64,000 bases of DNA from CAVZZV01 sp963779845. Its GTDB lineage: Bacteria > Bacteroidota > Bacteroidia > Bacteroidales > GCA-2748055. The position numbers and the translations under genes were made by a program. The notes under the pieces are model-generated. The model had not been told where the DNA came from. It saw only the letters and a list, made by a program, of their open reading frames with translations, and did not search any database. The stretch spans positions 372,001-436,000 of the forward strand of contig CAVZZV010000006.1 of assembly GCA_963779845.1 (NCBI GenBank), written 5' to 3'. This document shows, one piece after another, positions 36,177 through 45,469 of the stretch; position 1 is the stretch's first letter, and every line of letters begins with the position of its first letter.

Positions 36177-37466
36177 TTATCTTGCAAACTTAAGCATTTC
36201 CTCGTAAACCCTTTTCCATCCCTTCCATTCCCCCTGATCGGTCAGGGAATCATTATGCCATACCGTAGAAAAGTTCCCTCCGTATTTTCTGACCTGAAGC
36301 AGAATAGCCTGTATTCTTTCGAGTGACTGTTCAGGATCAAGTTTAAGATAATCTTTTAAAGTGCGGTCCATAATCTGAAAAGGAAATATTTTCAAGGAAG
36401 TCTCTGCTTCAAGGAGTAGATCATAAAACATAAAAGGAAAACTCGTGCCTGCGCGAAAACCTGGACGGTCTGCGAAGCCCATGGAATACTCTTCAACTAT
36501 TCCTGTATCGACAAGTGAGTTATAGGTTTGAGGAAGAGTAAAACGAAGAAAGTGCTGCCTGCTGCGGATAATCGTTTGCCCGGTAACTTGCTCCAGTATT
36601 CTTTTCTCCACAGGAATAAGCTGTTTTTTTTCGGATGAATAATAGGATGGATGCATGCCGGTTGAAAATGAACCAGACAGTTTTTTCACAAGCGATTGCC
36701 AGTCCTCGTTGTCCACAGGGTTATTTAGGTTGAATTTTCCACCATCCCCGGCAAGTAGAAAAATACGCAAATCATCCTTTTCATGAGCGTTTTGGATGAA
36801 TTCGAAAGAATCTCCCGGGTCTGTTGCATTCCCATAAAGAATTTTCAGGCGTTTGGAAATTTCATTAAAATCCAATTTCAAAAAACATTTTAATAAACCG
36901 CCATAGGTCCTAGAGAGGGTTTTGTTCTTAATCTGCCAGGCTGTATCAATGTCGATACCCGGCATAAAATGATACCTGGGCAACCGTAATTTAAGACCCG
37001 TAAACTTTTTTTCCATTGCCCCTGCCATTCGACGTATCCAGATATTTACCACCGGTAGTTCCAGGAAGTCCTTTCTCGCGGCAAGACTTGCTTCTGAAGG
37101 AAACCGTCCGTGGATATCAGGATGAAAACTCTGATATTCCTCATAACGGGAAATCATATAAAACAGTGCAGCGAATATATCCAGGTCCAGATCGCTTCCA
37201 TCAACAGGAAATAAAAAAGGAATATTCCCGAGGAAGCGGATTTCAGGTTCAAAATTACGAATCCCAATTTCATCCATAAAACCTGAAGGGAGAATATGAA
37301 AACTTCCTTTTAAGGGACGAGAGGAATAGGAGATTAGGGGTCCCGGCAGGTTTCGGGCCTTTTCAGGATCATCAACTATATAAAGTTCCCGGCCAAGAAC
37401 TTCTCTGATGAGGAATCCGGCAGAAAACCTTAAACGGGGACTAATATTTTCAGAATAAATTATCAT
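36177..37466 (-). CDS. Polysaccharide-deacetylase-related protein (DUF7033 type)
   Basis: A 429-residue protein of the polysaccharide deacetylase-related class that is common in Bacteroidota. An N-terminal domain (about 1-130, ELYIVDDPEKARNLPGPLIS and FPVDGSDLDLDIFAALFYMI) is followed by a NodB-like barrel: MPGIDIDTAW corresponds to the Asp motif and FSTGMHPSYYSS to the His motif, both less canonical than in the neighbouring NodB gene. A conserved STVWHNDS segment is near the C-terminus. The ATG at 37466 is chosen since it sits 4 bp after the mutS2 stop; a further ATG (37481) would overlap it. It leads the four-gene envelope cassette. Confidence 0.7.
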   Translation of the reverse strand: MIIYSENISPRLRFSAGFLIREVLGRELYIVDDPEKARNLPGPLISYSSRPLKGSFHILPSGFMDEIGIRNFEPEIRFLGNIPFLFPVDGSDLDLDIFAALFYMISRYEEYQSFHPDIHGRFPSEASLAARKDFLELPVVNIWIRRMAGAMEKKFTGLKLRLPRYHFMPGIDIDTAWQIKNKTLSRTYGGLLKCFLKLDFNEISKRLKILYGNATDPGDSFEFIQNAHEKDDLRIFLLAGDGGKFNLNNPVDNEDWQSLVKKLSGSFSTGMHPSYYSSEKKQLIPVEKRILEQVTGQTIIRSRQHFLRFTLPQTYNSLVDTGIVEEYSMGFADRPGFRAGTSFPFMFYDLLLEAETSLKIFPFQIMDRTLKDYLKLDPEQSLERIQAILLQVRKYGGNFSTVWHNDSLTDQGEWKGWKRVYEEMLKFAR

Positions 37467-37470
37467 GCAC

Positions 37471-39972
37471 TTAAATATCAAGGCTTATCAGCGTTATTCC
37501 CGAGCCCCCTCTTTCAACATGTTCATCCCTGAAAGAGGCAACCACCTCCTGGGTAGCAAGGTATTGCCGGATGAGTTCCCGCAAAATTCCATTTCCTTTG
37601 CCGTGAAGGATCCGAAGTTCCCGGCTTTGAAACATGACGGCATCATCTAACAATTCCATAATGCTTCGCAGGGCTTCATCGGCCCGTTTTCCCCTGACAT
37701 CAATGGAAGGACTAAAGGAGAGACGTTTTTTCCCCATGCTCCATTGCTCCGAAGAAGGCCGTGATGAGGAAAACTTCCTTTTGGAAAGAAAATCCTCCCT
37801 GCTTATTTTTTCCAGCGCTTTCTGATCGACAACCGTAAAGATATCCCCGAAAGCGACCATGGCAGATTTTCCCCGGATCTCGCAGACCTCTCCGGGTGTT
37901 ACCTGCCCCGTCATCAGCACATAATCGCCTTTTCTGATAACCTTGTCTGTTATTTCCTTTTTCGTTTTTTGAACACGATCAGGATCCATTTTCTTCAGCC
38001 GTTCATTATGCCTTCCTGCCTTTTCAAGATTTTCCTTTAACTCTCTTAATCTGGTTGCCTCCTGTGTTCTATTCTCCTCTTCCGCCCCTATTTCTGCCCT
38101 GAATTCTTCCAGCTCCTTCCTGACTTGTTTGGTTTTTTCCTTCTCTGCTTCAGATTCCCTGATTTCTCTTATAGTTTTTTCGATTTTACGGTTGGTTTCA
38201 GAAAGCAACTTTTCAGCCTGTTCCTTTGCTTCGCTGATAATTTTTTTACGCAAGGCATGCGTGTCCTCCAGCTCTGTGCTGTATTTTTCCACGAGTTCAC
38301 GAAGACGTTTTTCTGATACCCGTATTTTTTGACGTTTATTTTCCCAATATTTCTTATCCCTGATCAGGTCCCGAAGATGTTTGTCAAAATCGATGTGGTC
38401 CCTGCCTGCTTTCTGCTGTGCCCGCTGAAGTATATTTTCCGGAAGACCGATTTTTCGGGCAATTTCGAAGGCAAAGGAGGAGCCGGGTCTGCCAATATCT
38501 AATTTGAATAAAGGTTCAAGCCTGGCAGTATCAAAAAGCATGGCTCCATTGATAATCCCGGGAGCGGAGGAGGCGAAGTGCTTAAGATTTGTATAATGGG
38601 TTGTGATGACCCCATGACACCCTGATCCGTTTAAATTTTCCAGTACAGACTCTGCGATGGCACCTCCCAAAAGAGGCTCCGTCCCGGATCCGAACTCATC
38701 AATAAGGACCAAACTGCCCTGATCAGCATTTCTGAGAAACTGCTTCATATTGAGCAAGTGGGAGCTGTAGGTGCTTAAATCATTCTCGATCGATTGCTCA
38801 TCCCCTATATCCAGGAAAAAACTATCAAATATTCCACACACCGAATCTTTATCCATAGGCACCAGGAACCCACATTGCAACATATATTGAAGTAGTCCCG
38901 CTGTTTGAAGGCACACAGACTTGCCCCCGGCATTGGGACCGCTGATGAGGAGGATCCTGTTATCCGCGTTTAACCTGATATTAAGCGGTACCATCTCCGC
39001 TTCATGTTGCATCTCCTTTAAAGAAATGAACAAGAGTGGGTGCATTGCATTACGCCAATCCATTTCCCTGTTGTTGGTCATTTTGGGAAGAGCAGCATTA
39101 ATCTGAATGGCAAACTTAGCCCGTGCCCGGATGGAATCAATGACGGAGAGAAATTGATGCATCTCTTTCAACTCATCGATATAGGGTCGCAGGAATGTTG
39201 TAAATTCCATCAGAATCCGGACAACCTCCCGCTTCTCGGAATACTCGAGTTCCTTTAATTCGTTATTGGCTTCCACTACCTCAATGGGTTCGATATAGGC
39301 TGTTTTACCGGTTCCCGATTCATCATGTACATATCCGGGTATTTGTCGTTTATAACCGGCAGATACAGGAATGACCGCCCGTCCGTTTCTGATAGTCAGG
39401 GCAGCACCCTCCTCCACCAATCCATCCCTGCGAGCCTTTTGAAGGATTTGGTTAAGCTTTCGGCTAATAGAGGCTTCTTTCCCCGATAATTCCTTTCGTA
39501 TTTCCTGAAGCTCTTTCGATGCATTATCCTTCACTTTTCCATGCTTGTTCAGGATCATATTTATCCGCTCCAAAATTGCAGGCACAATTTTCACTTCACC
39601 CGCCAACTCCCTTAAGCCTGGAAATTTTTCTTCCCTGTCATTTTTAAGGAAATTAAGAATCCCCCTCACGGAATCTATAGCCTTCCTGATATTCGAGACC
39701 TCCCCTTCTTCCAGGAAACTGCCTTCAACTCTCGCCTTTTTAAGGGAGGAGGAGATATCAATAAAATTATCGATTGGAAAAGCTGTACCTGATAAAAGTA
39801 TTCCCCGGAATTCTTCCACCCTCTTTAAGCCGGAAACAATGGTTTGATAGTCTGAAGAGAATTGAAGCTTCTCAACTTGCTCTTTACCAGGTTCAAAGAG
39901 GCAATAATTGCAAACGAGTGCACGAATTTTATCAAAGCCGCTTTTGTATTCAAAATTATCGGGATAGACCAC
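37471..39972 (-). CDS. mutS2: Endonuclease MutS2
   Basis: An 833-residue MutS-family ATPase lacking the mismatch-recognition domain. Core and clamp helices occupy about 1-300, the Walker A is GPNAGGKSV, and Walker B lies in LVLIDEFGSG with ITTHYTNLK after it. A long coiled coil (about 520-640) leads to a linker, and the C-terminus has an Smr nuclease domain (IDVRGKRADEALRSIME and LRILHGKGNGILRE). In bacteria MutS2 suppresses homologous recombination or, in Firmicutes, rescues collided ribosomes; which applies here is unknown. Length and motifs are normal. The envelope cassette follows directly. Confidence 0.95.
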   Translation of the reverse strand: MVYPDNFEYKSGFDKIRALVCNYCLFEPGKEQVEKLQFSSDYQTIVSGLKRVEEFRGILLSGTAFPIDNFIDISSSLKKARVEGSFLEEGEVSNIRKAIDSVRGILNFLKNDREEKFPGLRELAGEVKIVPAILERINMILNKHGKVKDNASKELQEIRKELSGKEASISRKLNQILQKARRDGLVEEGAALTIRNGRAVIPVSAGYKRQIPGYVHDESGTGKTAYIEPIEVVEANNELKELEYSEKREVVRILMEFTTFLRPYIDELKEMHQFLSVIDSIRARAKFAIQINAALPKMTNNREMDWRNAMHPLLFISLKEMQHEAEMVPLNIRLNADNRILLISGPNAGGKSVCLQTAGLLQYMLQCGFLVPMDKDSVCGIFDSFFLDIGDEQSIENDLSTYSSHLLNMKQFLRNADQGSLVLIDEFGSGTEPLLGGAIAESVLENLNGSGCHGVITTHYTNLKHFASSAPGIINGAMLFDTARLEPLFKLDIGRPGSSFAFEIARKIGLPENILQRAQQKAGRDHIDFDKHLRDLIRDKKYWENKRQKIRVSEKRLRELVEKYSTELEDTHALRKKIISEAKEQAEKLLSETNRKIEKTIREIRESEAEKEKTKQVRKELEEFRAEIGAEEENRTQEATRLRELKENLEKAGRHNERLKKMDPDRVQKTKKEITDKVIRKGDYVLMTGQVTPGEVCEIRGKSAMVAFGDIFTVVDQKALEKISREDFLSKRKFSSSRPSSEQWSMGKKRLSFSPSIDVRGKRADEALRSIMELLDDAVMFQSRELRILHGKGNGILRELIRQYLATQEVVASFRDEHVERGGSGITLISLDI

Positions 39973-40067
39973 CTATAATTGTTTCTAGATTCATTGATTA
40001 AAAATAGTAAAAAGTAGGAAATGCATTCAAAAAAACCAATTATACAACCTTAATATTGCTTAATATC

Positions 40068-41234
40068 TTACTTCAACAGAAAAGCCATCAGCACACCCAG
40101 ATAGTTTCCGACAGCATAACCAATAATACCAATGATTATACCGGAAAGAACCACCGACTTATTTTTGAGGGCAGCGGCTACAACAGGAACAAACGGGGGG
40201 GACATGGACAAAGCGACAGATGTAATGATAAAATTATCGGCATCCACCTTAAATATCCACGAAAGTATGGCATGCAGCATAAGTGATCCCAGGACTGAAA
40301 TGAGGATATACATGAAAATTGAAATCAGGACAAGAGAATATTCCTTATTGAACATTTCCCCTAAATCGGCCATAGAAGCTACAACAATACTGAAAACGAG
40401 AATAAAATAGATGCCCAGGGGGAATGTTTTTTGGATAGCATTTACCCGTGGAACAAGAGAGACCGCAATTCCAAGGGTGGTGATGGTTAGGATAGCCACA
40501 ACCATTTGATTATTTTTTGAAACCAGCAGACTTAATCCACCGCCAATGGCAAAAATAATTACAGACAAACCAAGCGCCTTTAGGAGGGGCAGAAATACAG
40601 CCTTGCGAAACATTCCCTCATAGGATTCAAATTCGTGGGCCATTTCACCATTGCTGATTTTTTCCTCCTCTGTCTGGTCGGATTTAAAGGGTCGGAGAAA
40701 CAAAAGAAAAAAGCGTTGACCAAAGCTGATGAGGAACAAAAGAAGGAAGGCACCAATAACCAGATCGGAAGTATGGGTAAAAATATAGAGCTCCTTATTC
40801 ACATCGAGCATTTCTGAAATGGCAGCCAGGTTAGGGGTACCCCCGGAATAAACCCCTGTCAACAGGCCTGCTATTTTCCATGTATCAGGAATAATGTCTT
40901 TAAAAATTACATATCCCAGGAAAACCATAATGATTACCGAAACCAACCCCAGGATTAGGGAGATGAAGGTCTCCCTCGCCATCCTGATCCATTTCCCTAT
41001 ATTCTCAGAAAAAAGCAATAAAGGAATGGCAATTGGAATGGTGATGGAAGTAATTATATCCTGAAGAGCGTATACATCGTCTGGAAGTATATTGATATTT
41101 CCGAGTATCAATCCTGCAATATAGCAAATAATGATGGCACCGATTCTTCTGACAACATTAAAACGACCCACCAAAAAAAGGGTAAATACAGGGAAAACAA
41201 AATAGAACAGGACAAGAACAATCTTCAGCAACAT
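40068..41234 (-). CDS. DUF819 family membrane protein
   Basis: A 388-residue polytopic membrane protein with about ten hydrophobic segments, matching the DUF819 family (FPVFTLFLVGRFNVVRRIGA, GLLTGVYSGGTPNLAAISEM with its glycine-rich Gly-Thr-Pro-Asn motif, and SVALSMSPPFVPVVAAALKN). A cytoplasmic loop around residue 190 is charged (FKSDQTEEEKISNGEMAHEF). The function of the family is not established; it resembles carrier proteins in its repeated architecture. It lies 95 bp upstream of mutS2 on the same strand and 90 bp after fabI, so it may be its own unit. Confidence 0.85.
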   Translation of the reverse strand: MLLKIVLVLFYFVFPVFTLFLVGRFNVVRRIGAIIICYIAGLILGNINILPDDVYALQDIITSITIPIAIPLLLFSENIGKWIRMARETFISLILGLVSVIIMVFLGYVIFKDIIPDTWKIAGLLTGVYSGGTPNLAAISEMLDVNKELYIFTHTSDLVIGAFLLLFLISFGQRFFLLFLRPFKSDQTEEEKISNGEMAHEFESYEGMFRKAVFLPLLKALGLSVIIFAIGGGLSLLVSKNNQMVVAILTITTLGIAVSLVPRVNAIQKTFPLGIYFILVFSIVVASMADLGEMFNKEYSLVLISIFMYILISVLGSLMLHAILSWIFKVDADNFIITSVALSMSPPFVPVVAAALKNKSVVLSGIIIGIIGYAVGNYLGVLMAFLLK

Positions 41235-41324
41235 AGCGTATATCGATAAAAGTGCGGCTAAGATATAAAAAAATGATTATTCCCTAAACCATCTCCTGAA
41301 GGAGTTGTAAATACGATCGCTGTC

Positions 41325-42155
41325 TCAGGGACAATCTTCGAAACTCTTGTTATATTGTATAATCGCTTTCTCGCTCATCCCCATACTCGAAAAACCCCCG
41401 TCATGATAAAGATTTTGCATAGTTACTTTCCTGGTCAGATCAGAGAAAAGACTGATGCAATAATCTGCACAATCTTCAGCGGTCGCATTTCCCAGCGGTG
41501 ACATTCTTTCGGTAAAATCTATGAGGGTATCAATCCCTTTCACCCCGCTGCCGGCCGTTGTGCGGGTGGGGGACTGGGAAATGGTATTTATACGGATTTT
41601 CTTTTCCCTCCCATAAATATAGCCGAAACTCCTTGCGATAGATTCCAGGAGGGATTTGGCATCGGCCATATCGTTATAGCCGAACAATGTCCGCTGAGCA
41701 GCAACGTAACTTAATCCAACTATGGAACCCCAGTCGTTAATGGCATCCTTTTGCCGTGCCACCTGGATTGTTTTATGAAATGAGAGCGCAGAGATATCGA
41801 GAGTTTTCAGAAAATTATTATAGTCAATATTATCATAAGGAATTCCTTTTCTGACATTCGGGGACATGCCAATGGAATGGAGAATAAAATCGATCTTTCC
41901 GCCAAGGTGTTCCATTGTTTTGTCAATGACTTTTTCGAGGTCAGGAATACTGGTGGCATCGGCAGGTAACACCATGGAGCCGGTCTTTGCCGCTAAGGAA
42001 TCCAGTTCTCCAAGTCTCAGGGCCACGGGGGTATTCGATAAAGTAAAAACAGCCCCCTCTTCATGGGCTTTTTCAGCTACCTTCCAGGCGATCGACATTT
42101 CGTTCAGTGCACCGAATATGATGCCCTTTTTACCTTCTAAAAGATTATATGCCAT
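41325..42155 (-). CDS. fabI: Enoyl-[acyl-carrier-protein] reductase FabI
   Basis: A 276-residue NADH-dependent reductase completing each round of fatty-acid elongation. It is an SDR relative with the FabI N-terminus GKKGIIFGALNEMSIAWKVA, the LHSIGMSP segment, and the catalytic Tyr-x6-Lys in GYNDMADAKSLLES. ISQSPTRTTAGSGVKG and FSDLTRKVTMQNLYHDGGFS are also typical. No truncation. It ends the conserved run bamD-rpoZ-coaBC-porD-recN-fabI, starting 72 bp after recN. Confidence 0.95.
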   Translation of the reverse strand: MAYNLLEGKKGIIFGALNEMSIAWKVAEKAHEEGAVFTLSNTPVALRLGELDSLAAKTGSMVLPADATSIPDLEKVIDKTMEHLGGKIDFILHSIGMSPNVRKGIPYDNIDYNNFLKTLDISALSFHKTIQVARQKDAINDWGSIVGLSYVAAQRTLFGYNDMADAKSLLESIARSFGYIYGREKKIRINTISQSPTRTTAGSGVKGIDTLIDFTERMSPLGNATAEDCADYCISLFSDLTRKVTMQNLYHDGGFSSMGMSEKAIIQYNKSFEDCP

Positions 42156-42227
42156 CAGAAATATTATTTAGAATTAAAATAAACAATGCAAATTTAGATT
42201 AAATTAGCGGGAAATGGAAATAGAGTT

Positions 42228-43886
42228 TCAGCTTCCCTCCAACATCTCTCTTGCATTCGCCTTGGCTGCTTCTGTAGTTTGTTTTCCACTTAGCATTTTG
42301 GCTATTTCTGATAAACGTTCTTCCGGTCCAAGGCTACGAAGTGCCGTAGAGGATCCTCCATCAAAATCGTATTTGTAAACAAGCAGATGAGAGTCCCCTG
42401 CAGAAGCAACCTGAGGCAAATGGGTTATCGCAAGGACCTGATGATCGGCAGACATTTCTTTCATTATCCTTGCAACCCGATGGGCGATTTCCCCGGAAAC
42501 CCCGGAGTCTATTTCATCAAAAATAATGGTTGGAAGACCGGTGGAATGGGAAATGATATATTTGATGCTTAACATAAGTCTGGAAATTTCCCCTCCGGAA
42601 GCAATTTTACTTATTTCCTGAAGATCAGACTTTTTATTGGCGTTGAAAAGAAATGAGATATTGTCGAAACCCTGCCCCGCCGGTTGTGCTGATTTGGCAT
42701 TTTCAATAATAAACCGGGCATTGGGAATCCCCAGCTGGTTAAGCAATTCGGTAAGTTTTTTTTGTATTTCTGAAAATCGCTCCTCTCGCTTTTTTGAAAT
42801 TTTTTCTGCTTTATCTATAACTGATTTAAGTTGTTCTTTCGTAATCTTTTCAAGTTCTGAAATCCTTAAATCGAATGTGCTTAATTGGAAGATTTTTTCG
42901 TCAAAAGCCTTTTTCAAGTCAAGGAGCTCAGATACAGATCCAAGTTTATGTTTTTGTTCAAGTCTGAAAATCAGGTCCAGCCTATCCTTTACATATTCAA
43001 GCCGGCGTGGGTCCAGCTCTACCTTTTCGCCTCTTTCCTCCACCTCATCCCCAATATCTTTAAGTTCAATCAGGGTCGATTGTATCCTCTCACGAAGTGA
43101 CGCGCCTGCAGGAAAATATTCATGGATACGTCCGAAATTGATTTCGACCTCTTTCAGGAGTGATTGAATATTGATTTCATTTCCGGAGAGGGTCTGAAAG
43201 ATGTCGAACAGGCAAGATTTTATTTCTTCTGCATGGCTCAAGGCAAGCAACTCTTCCTCTAACTCCTTCTCTTCGCCTGGTATTAATTTAGCCTCCTCCA
43301 ACTCTTTGAACTGAAATTCTGTGAATTCAAGCTCGGATTTATTCCTGTGAGAGAGCTCCTTTAACCTCTGCAATTCACTCCGGTTATTTACAAATGCATC
43401 CCAGATGAATCGATAATCTTTGAGTTCACTGATCAATCCGGCAAATGCATCTACCACAGAAAGCTGATAAACTTTATTGTTAAGGTTCAGGTTTTCATGC
43501 TGGGAATGAATATCTATCAGAAGGGCACCCAGCTCTTTAAGTACGGAAAGGTTGACAGGAGTATCGTTCACAAAAGCCCGTGATTTCCCATTCGGACTTA
43601 TTTCCCGCCGCAAAAAGAGTTGGGCGTCCTTATCGATTTCATTTTCCTGAAGAATTTTATGCGTAAGATGCTCGTGGTTGTCAAATATTCCTTCCACTAT
43701 GCATTTATTGTTCGGGTCCATTAACACTGAAATATCAGCCCTTTGGCCAAGGATTAAGGACAATGCACCGAGCAAAATAGATTTTCCGGCACCTGTTTCA
43801 CCGGTAATCGTAGTCAAACCGGCCTGAAAATCGATTTCCAGTTTATTGATAATCGCATAATTGGTAATAAGCAGAGACTGGAGCAT
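42228..43886 (-). CDS. recN: DNA repair protein RecN
   Basis: A 552-residue SMC-like ATPase for double-strand break repair. The N-terminal ATP motif is ITGETGAGKSILLGALSLIL and the C-terminal half has KSDLQEISKIASGGEISRLM, which contains the signature, and PTIIFDEIDSGVSGEIAH as Walker B. The middle (about 160-380) is coiled coil with the short hinge typical of RecN. The start MLQSLLITNYAIINKLEIDF is the family N-terminus. It lies 19 bp after porD and is in the core operon. Confidence 0.95.
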   Translation of the reverse strand: MLQSLLITNYAIINKLEIDFQAGLTTITGETGAGKSILLGALSLILGQRADISVLMDPNNKCIVEGIFDNHEHLTHKILQENEIDKDAQLFLRREISPNGKSRAFVNDTPVNLSVLKELGALLIDIHSQHENLNLNNKVYQLSVVDAFAGLISELKDYRFIWDAFVNNRSELQRLKELSHRNKSELEFTEFQFKELEEAKLIPGEEKELEEELLALSHAEEIKSCLFDIFQTLSGNEINIQSLLKEVEINFGRIHEYFPAGASLRERIQSTLIELKDIGDEVEERGEKVELDPRRLEYVKDRLDLIFRLEQKHKLGSVSELLDLKKAFDEKIFQLSTFDLRISELEKITKEQLKSVIDKAEKISKKREERFSEIQKKLTELLNQLGIPNARFIIENAKSAQPAGQGFDNISFLFNANKKSDLQEISKIASGGEISRLMLSIKYIISHSTGLPTIIFDEIDSGVSGEIAHRVARIMKEMSADHQVLAITHLPQVASAGDSHLLVYKYDFDGGSSTALRSLGPEERLSEIAKMLSGKQTTEAAKANAREMLEGS

Positions 43887-43905
43887 AGTTGAAACGAAGT
43901 ATTAT

Positions 43906-44820
43906 CTACTGAGGATTCTCCATAATTTGGTTGTATTTACCGGCATTCGCCTGATCTATTTCGCTCAGGAGCTGAAACATCCGGCTTTTTTCTTCCGGAA
44001 AAGACTCTGAGAATACTTTGACCAATTCATCGGACTTGGCATCAAAAATTATGTGCAAAGGCTGAAGGAAAGGATCTGGCTTTTTGCGGTAAACATCCTG
44101 CAGCAATTCGAGGGAACTGGCTATCTCCGCCCTTCCCTCGGCCACTTTCGCGTCCATCACATCAAGTCCCAGTCGGTGATACCGGTATATAAAATCGCGG
44201 CAGGGCGCATAATCAGAATCAAGGAAATCCTTCACAATCCAGTAGCGGTTGCGGTGGCTGGTATTTTCAAATGGTTTCCAGCCTTTTTCAGGAACATTCT
44301 GTGCGTTGTCCACAATTTTTTCTGCAATGGTCCAGAAAGGACTCCCTCCTTTGGATGAAAATGAGTCATAATCAAGAGCCAGGACCACGTAAGCATAATA
44401 GGCCAATATTGAAGTAAGGTTGGAAAGATGGGAATTCGGGTCAAATTCCAGAGGTTCAAATTCGATATACCTGAATGAAATATCATTGTCCATATAATTG
44501 AACATTACGGTATTGTAATTCGTATTGTATACAGGTCTCCGCGATTGCACCTGCAAGGTTCCCCTGAATTCATCGGCTGATATTTGTTCGGTAATATTGA
44601 ACAACATATTGCACTCTATCCTCTCTTCAGGGGCATATACATGGTTTGTCCAAACCTTGTTGTTCATAAATTCATATATTGCGCTCTGCAGTGTCTGAAA
44701 TACCTGCTTATTGGTACCCTGTATCTGTTGTGTGGAAATTTGGACATTGCATTTTAATTCCTGTGAAAAGAGAGGAATTGTAATCAGGCAGAACAAGAGA
44801 CCAAACCAAAATTTCTTCAT
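43906..44820 (-). CDS. porD: Type IX secretion system protein PorD (DUF4835)
   Basis: A 304-residue exported protein of the DUF4835/PorD family. The signal peptide (MKKFWFGLLFCLITIPLFSQ) is followed by LKCNVQISTQQIQGTNKQVF, the typical N-terminal strand, and by SNLTSILAYYAYVVLALDYD with SFSSKGGSPFW. PorD is required for type IX secretion in Porphyromonas, but its exact step is unclear. It is found between coaBC and recN in many Bacteroidota genomes, as here; the gap to coaBC is 4 bp. The presence of a sorting-domain cargo (53002-53784) fits a working type IX system. Confidence 0.9.
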   Translation of the reverse strand: MKKFWFGLLFCLITIPLFSQELKCNVQISTQQIQGTNKQVFQTLQSAIYEFMNNKVWTNHVYAPEERIECNMLFNITEQISADEFRGTLQVQSRRPVYNTNYNTVMFNYMDNDISFRYIEFEPLEFDPNSHLSNLTSILAYYAYVVLALDYDSFSSKGGSPFWTIAEKIVDNAQNVPEKGWKPFENTSHRNRYWIVKDFLDSDYAPCRDFIYRYHRLGLDVMDAKVAEGRAEIASSLELLQDVYRKKPDPFLQPLHIIFDAKSDELVKVFSESFPEEKSRMFQLLSEIDQANAGKYNQIMENPQ

Positions 44821-44824
44821 AATA

Positions 44825-45469
44825 CTACAATAACGCCATTATTTCTTCAATTATATCCATCGCGACTTCCTTCTTGGTTTTTAACTCATATTTTTTAATA
44901 TTATTGCGCTTATCCATTATGGTTACCCTGTTGGTATCCGACAGGAAACCTGCCCCCTCATCCCTTAATGAGTTCAGGACGATCAGGTCGAGGTTCTTCT
45001 TTATCAGCTTTTTCCTGGCATTTTCAATTTCATCATGAGTCTCCAGGGCAAAGCCCACAAGGATCTGCCCCTTTTGTTTGATTTTTCCCAGTGCGGCAGC
45101 TATATCTGTGGTGGGTTTGAGACTCAGTACCAAATTCCCCTCTTTCCTTTTGACCTTTTCCCTATATGGATTTTCAGGCGAAAAATCAGCCACAGCGGCA
45201 GCAAACACTGAAATTTTATTTCCCGGAAATTCCTCTTTCGCCGCAACTAGCATCTCTTCAGCAGTAGTTACCGGAATAATTCTTACTCCAGCATGCTCAA
45301 GTTTCTGGTCAACTGGTCCGGAAATCAATGTTACGGCAGCACCCAATCCGGCGAATACGGAAGCAAGAGCATAGCCCATTTTTCCGGAAGAGCGGTTTCC
45401 AATATACCTTACAGGATCAATTATTTCGTGGGTAGGCCCGGCTGTGATCAGTACTTTTATGCCATGAAG
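44825..45469 (-). CDS. coaBC: CoaBC, phosphopantothenoylcysteine synthetase half (frameshifted)
   Basis: The C-terminal CoaB domain of the coenzyme A biosynthesis protein CoaBC, which ligates cysteine to 4'-phosphopantothenate. The frame carries KVLITAGPTHEIIDPVRYIG and NRSSGKMGYALASVFAGLGA, then VFAAAVADFSPENP, the Lys-rich KVKRKEGNLVLSLKPTTDIA and LIVLNSL. It has no start codon of its own near the N-terminus: the first ATG is at about 45379, inside the conserved GKMGYA. It is joined to the CoaC frame across the A10 run 45470-45479, where adding one A (or removing two) would fuse the two. Only frameshifting, transcript slippage or correction of the sequence would give a full CoaBC. Confidence 0.9.
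   Translation of the reverse strand, partial: LHGIKVLITAGPTHEIIDPVRYIGNRSSGKMGYALASVFAGLGAAVTLISGPVDQKLEHAGVRIIPVTTAEEMLVAAKEEFPGNKISVFAAAVADFSPENPYREKVKRKEGNLVLSLKPTTDIAAALGKIKQKGQILVGFALETHDEIENARKKLIKKNLDLIVLNSLRDEGAGFLSDTNRVTIMDKRNNIKKYELKTKKEVAMDIIEEIMALL

Noticed and set aside
42637..43167. A long plus-strand frame of 176 codons
   Set aside because: It is antisense to recN, is very rich in Ser and Phe as expected of a reversed coding strand, and has no motif.
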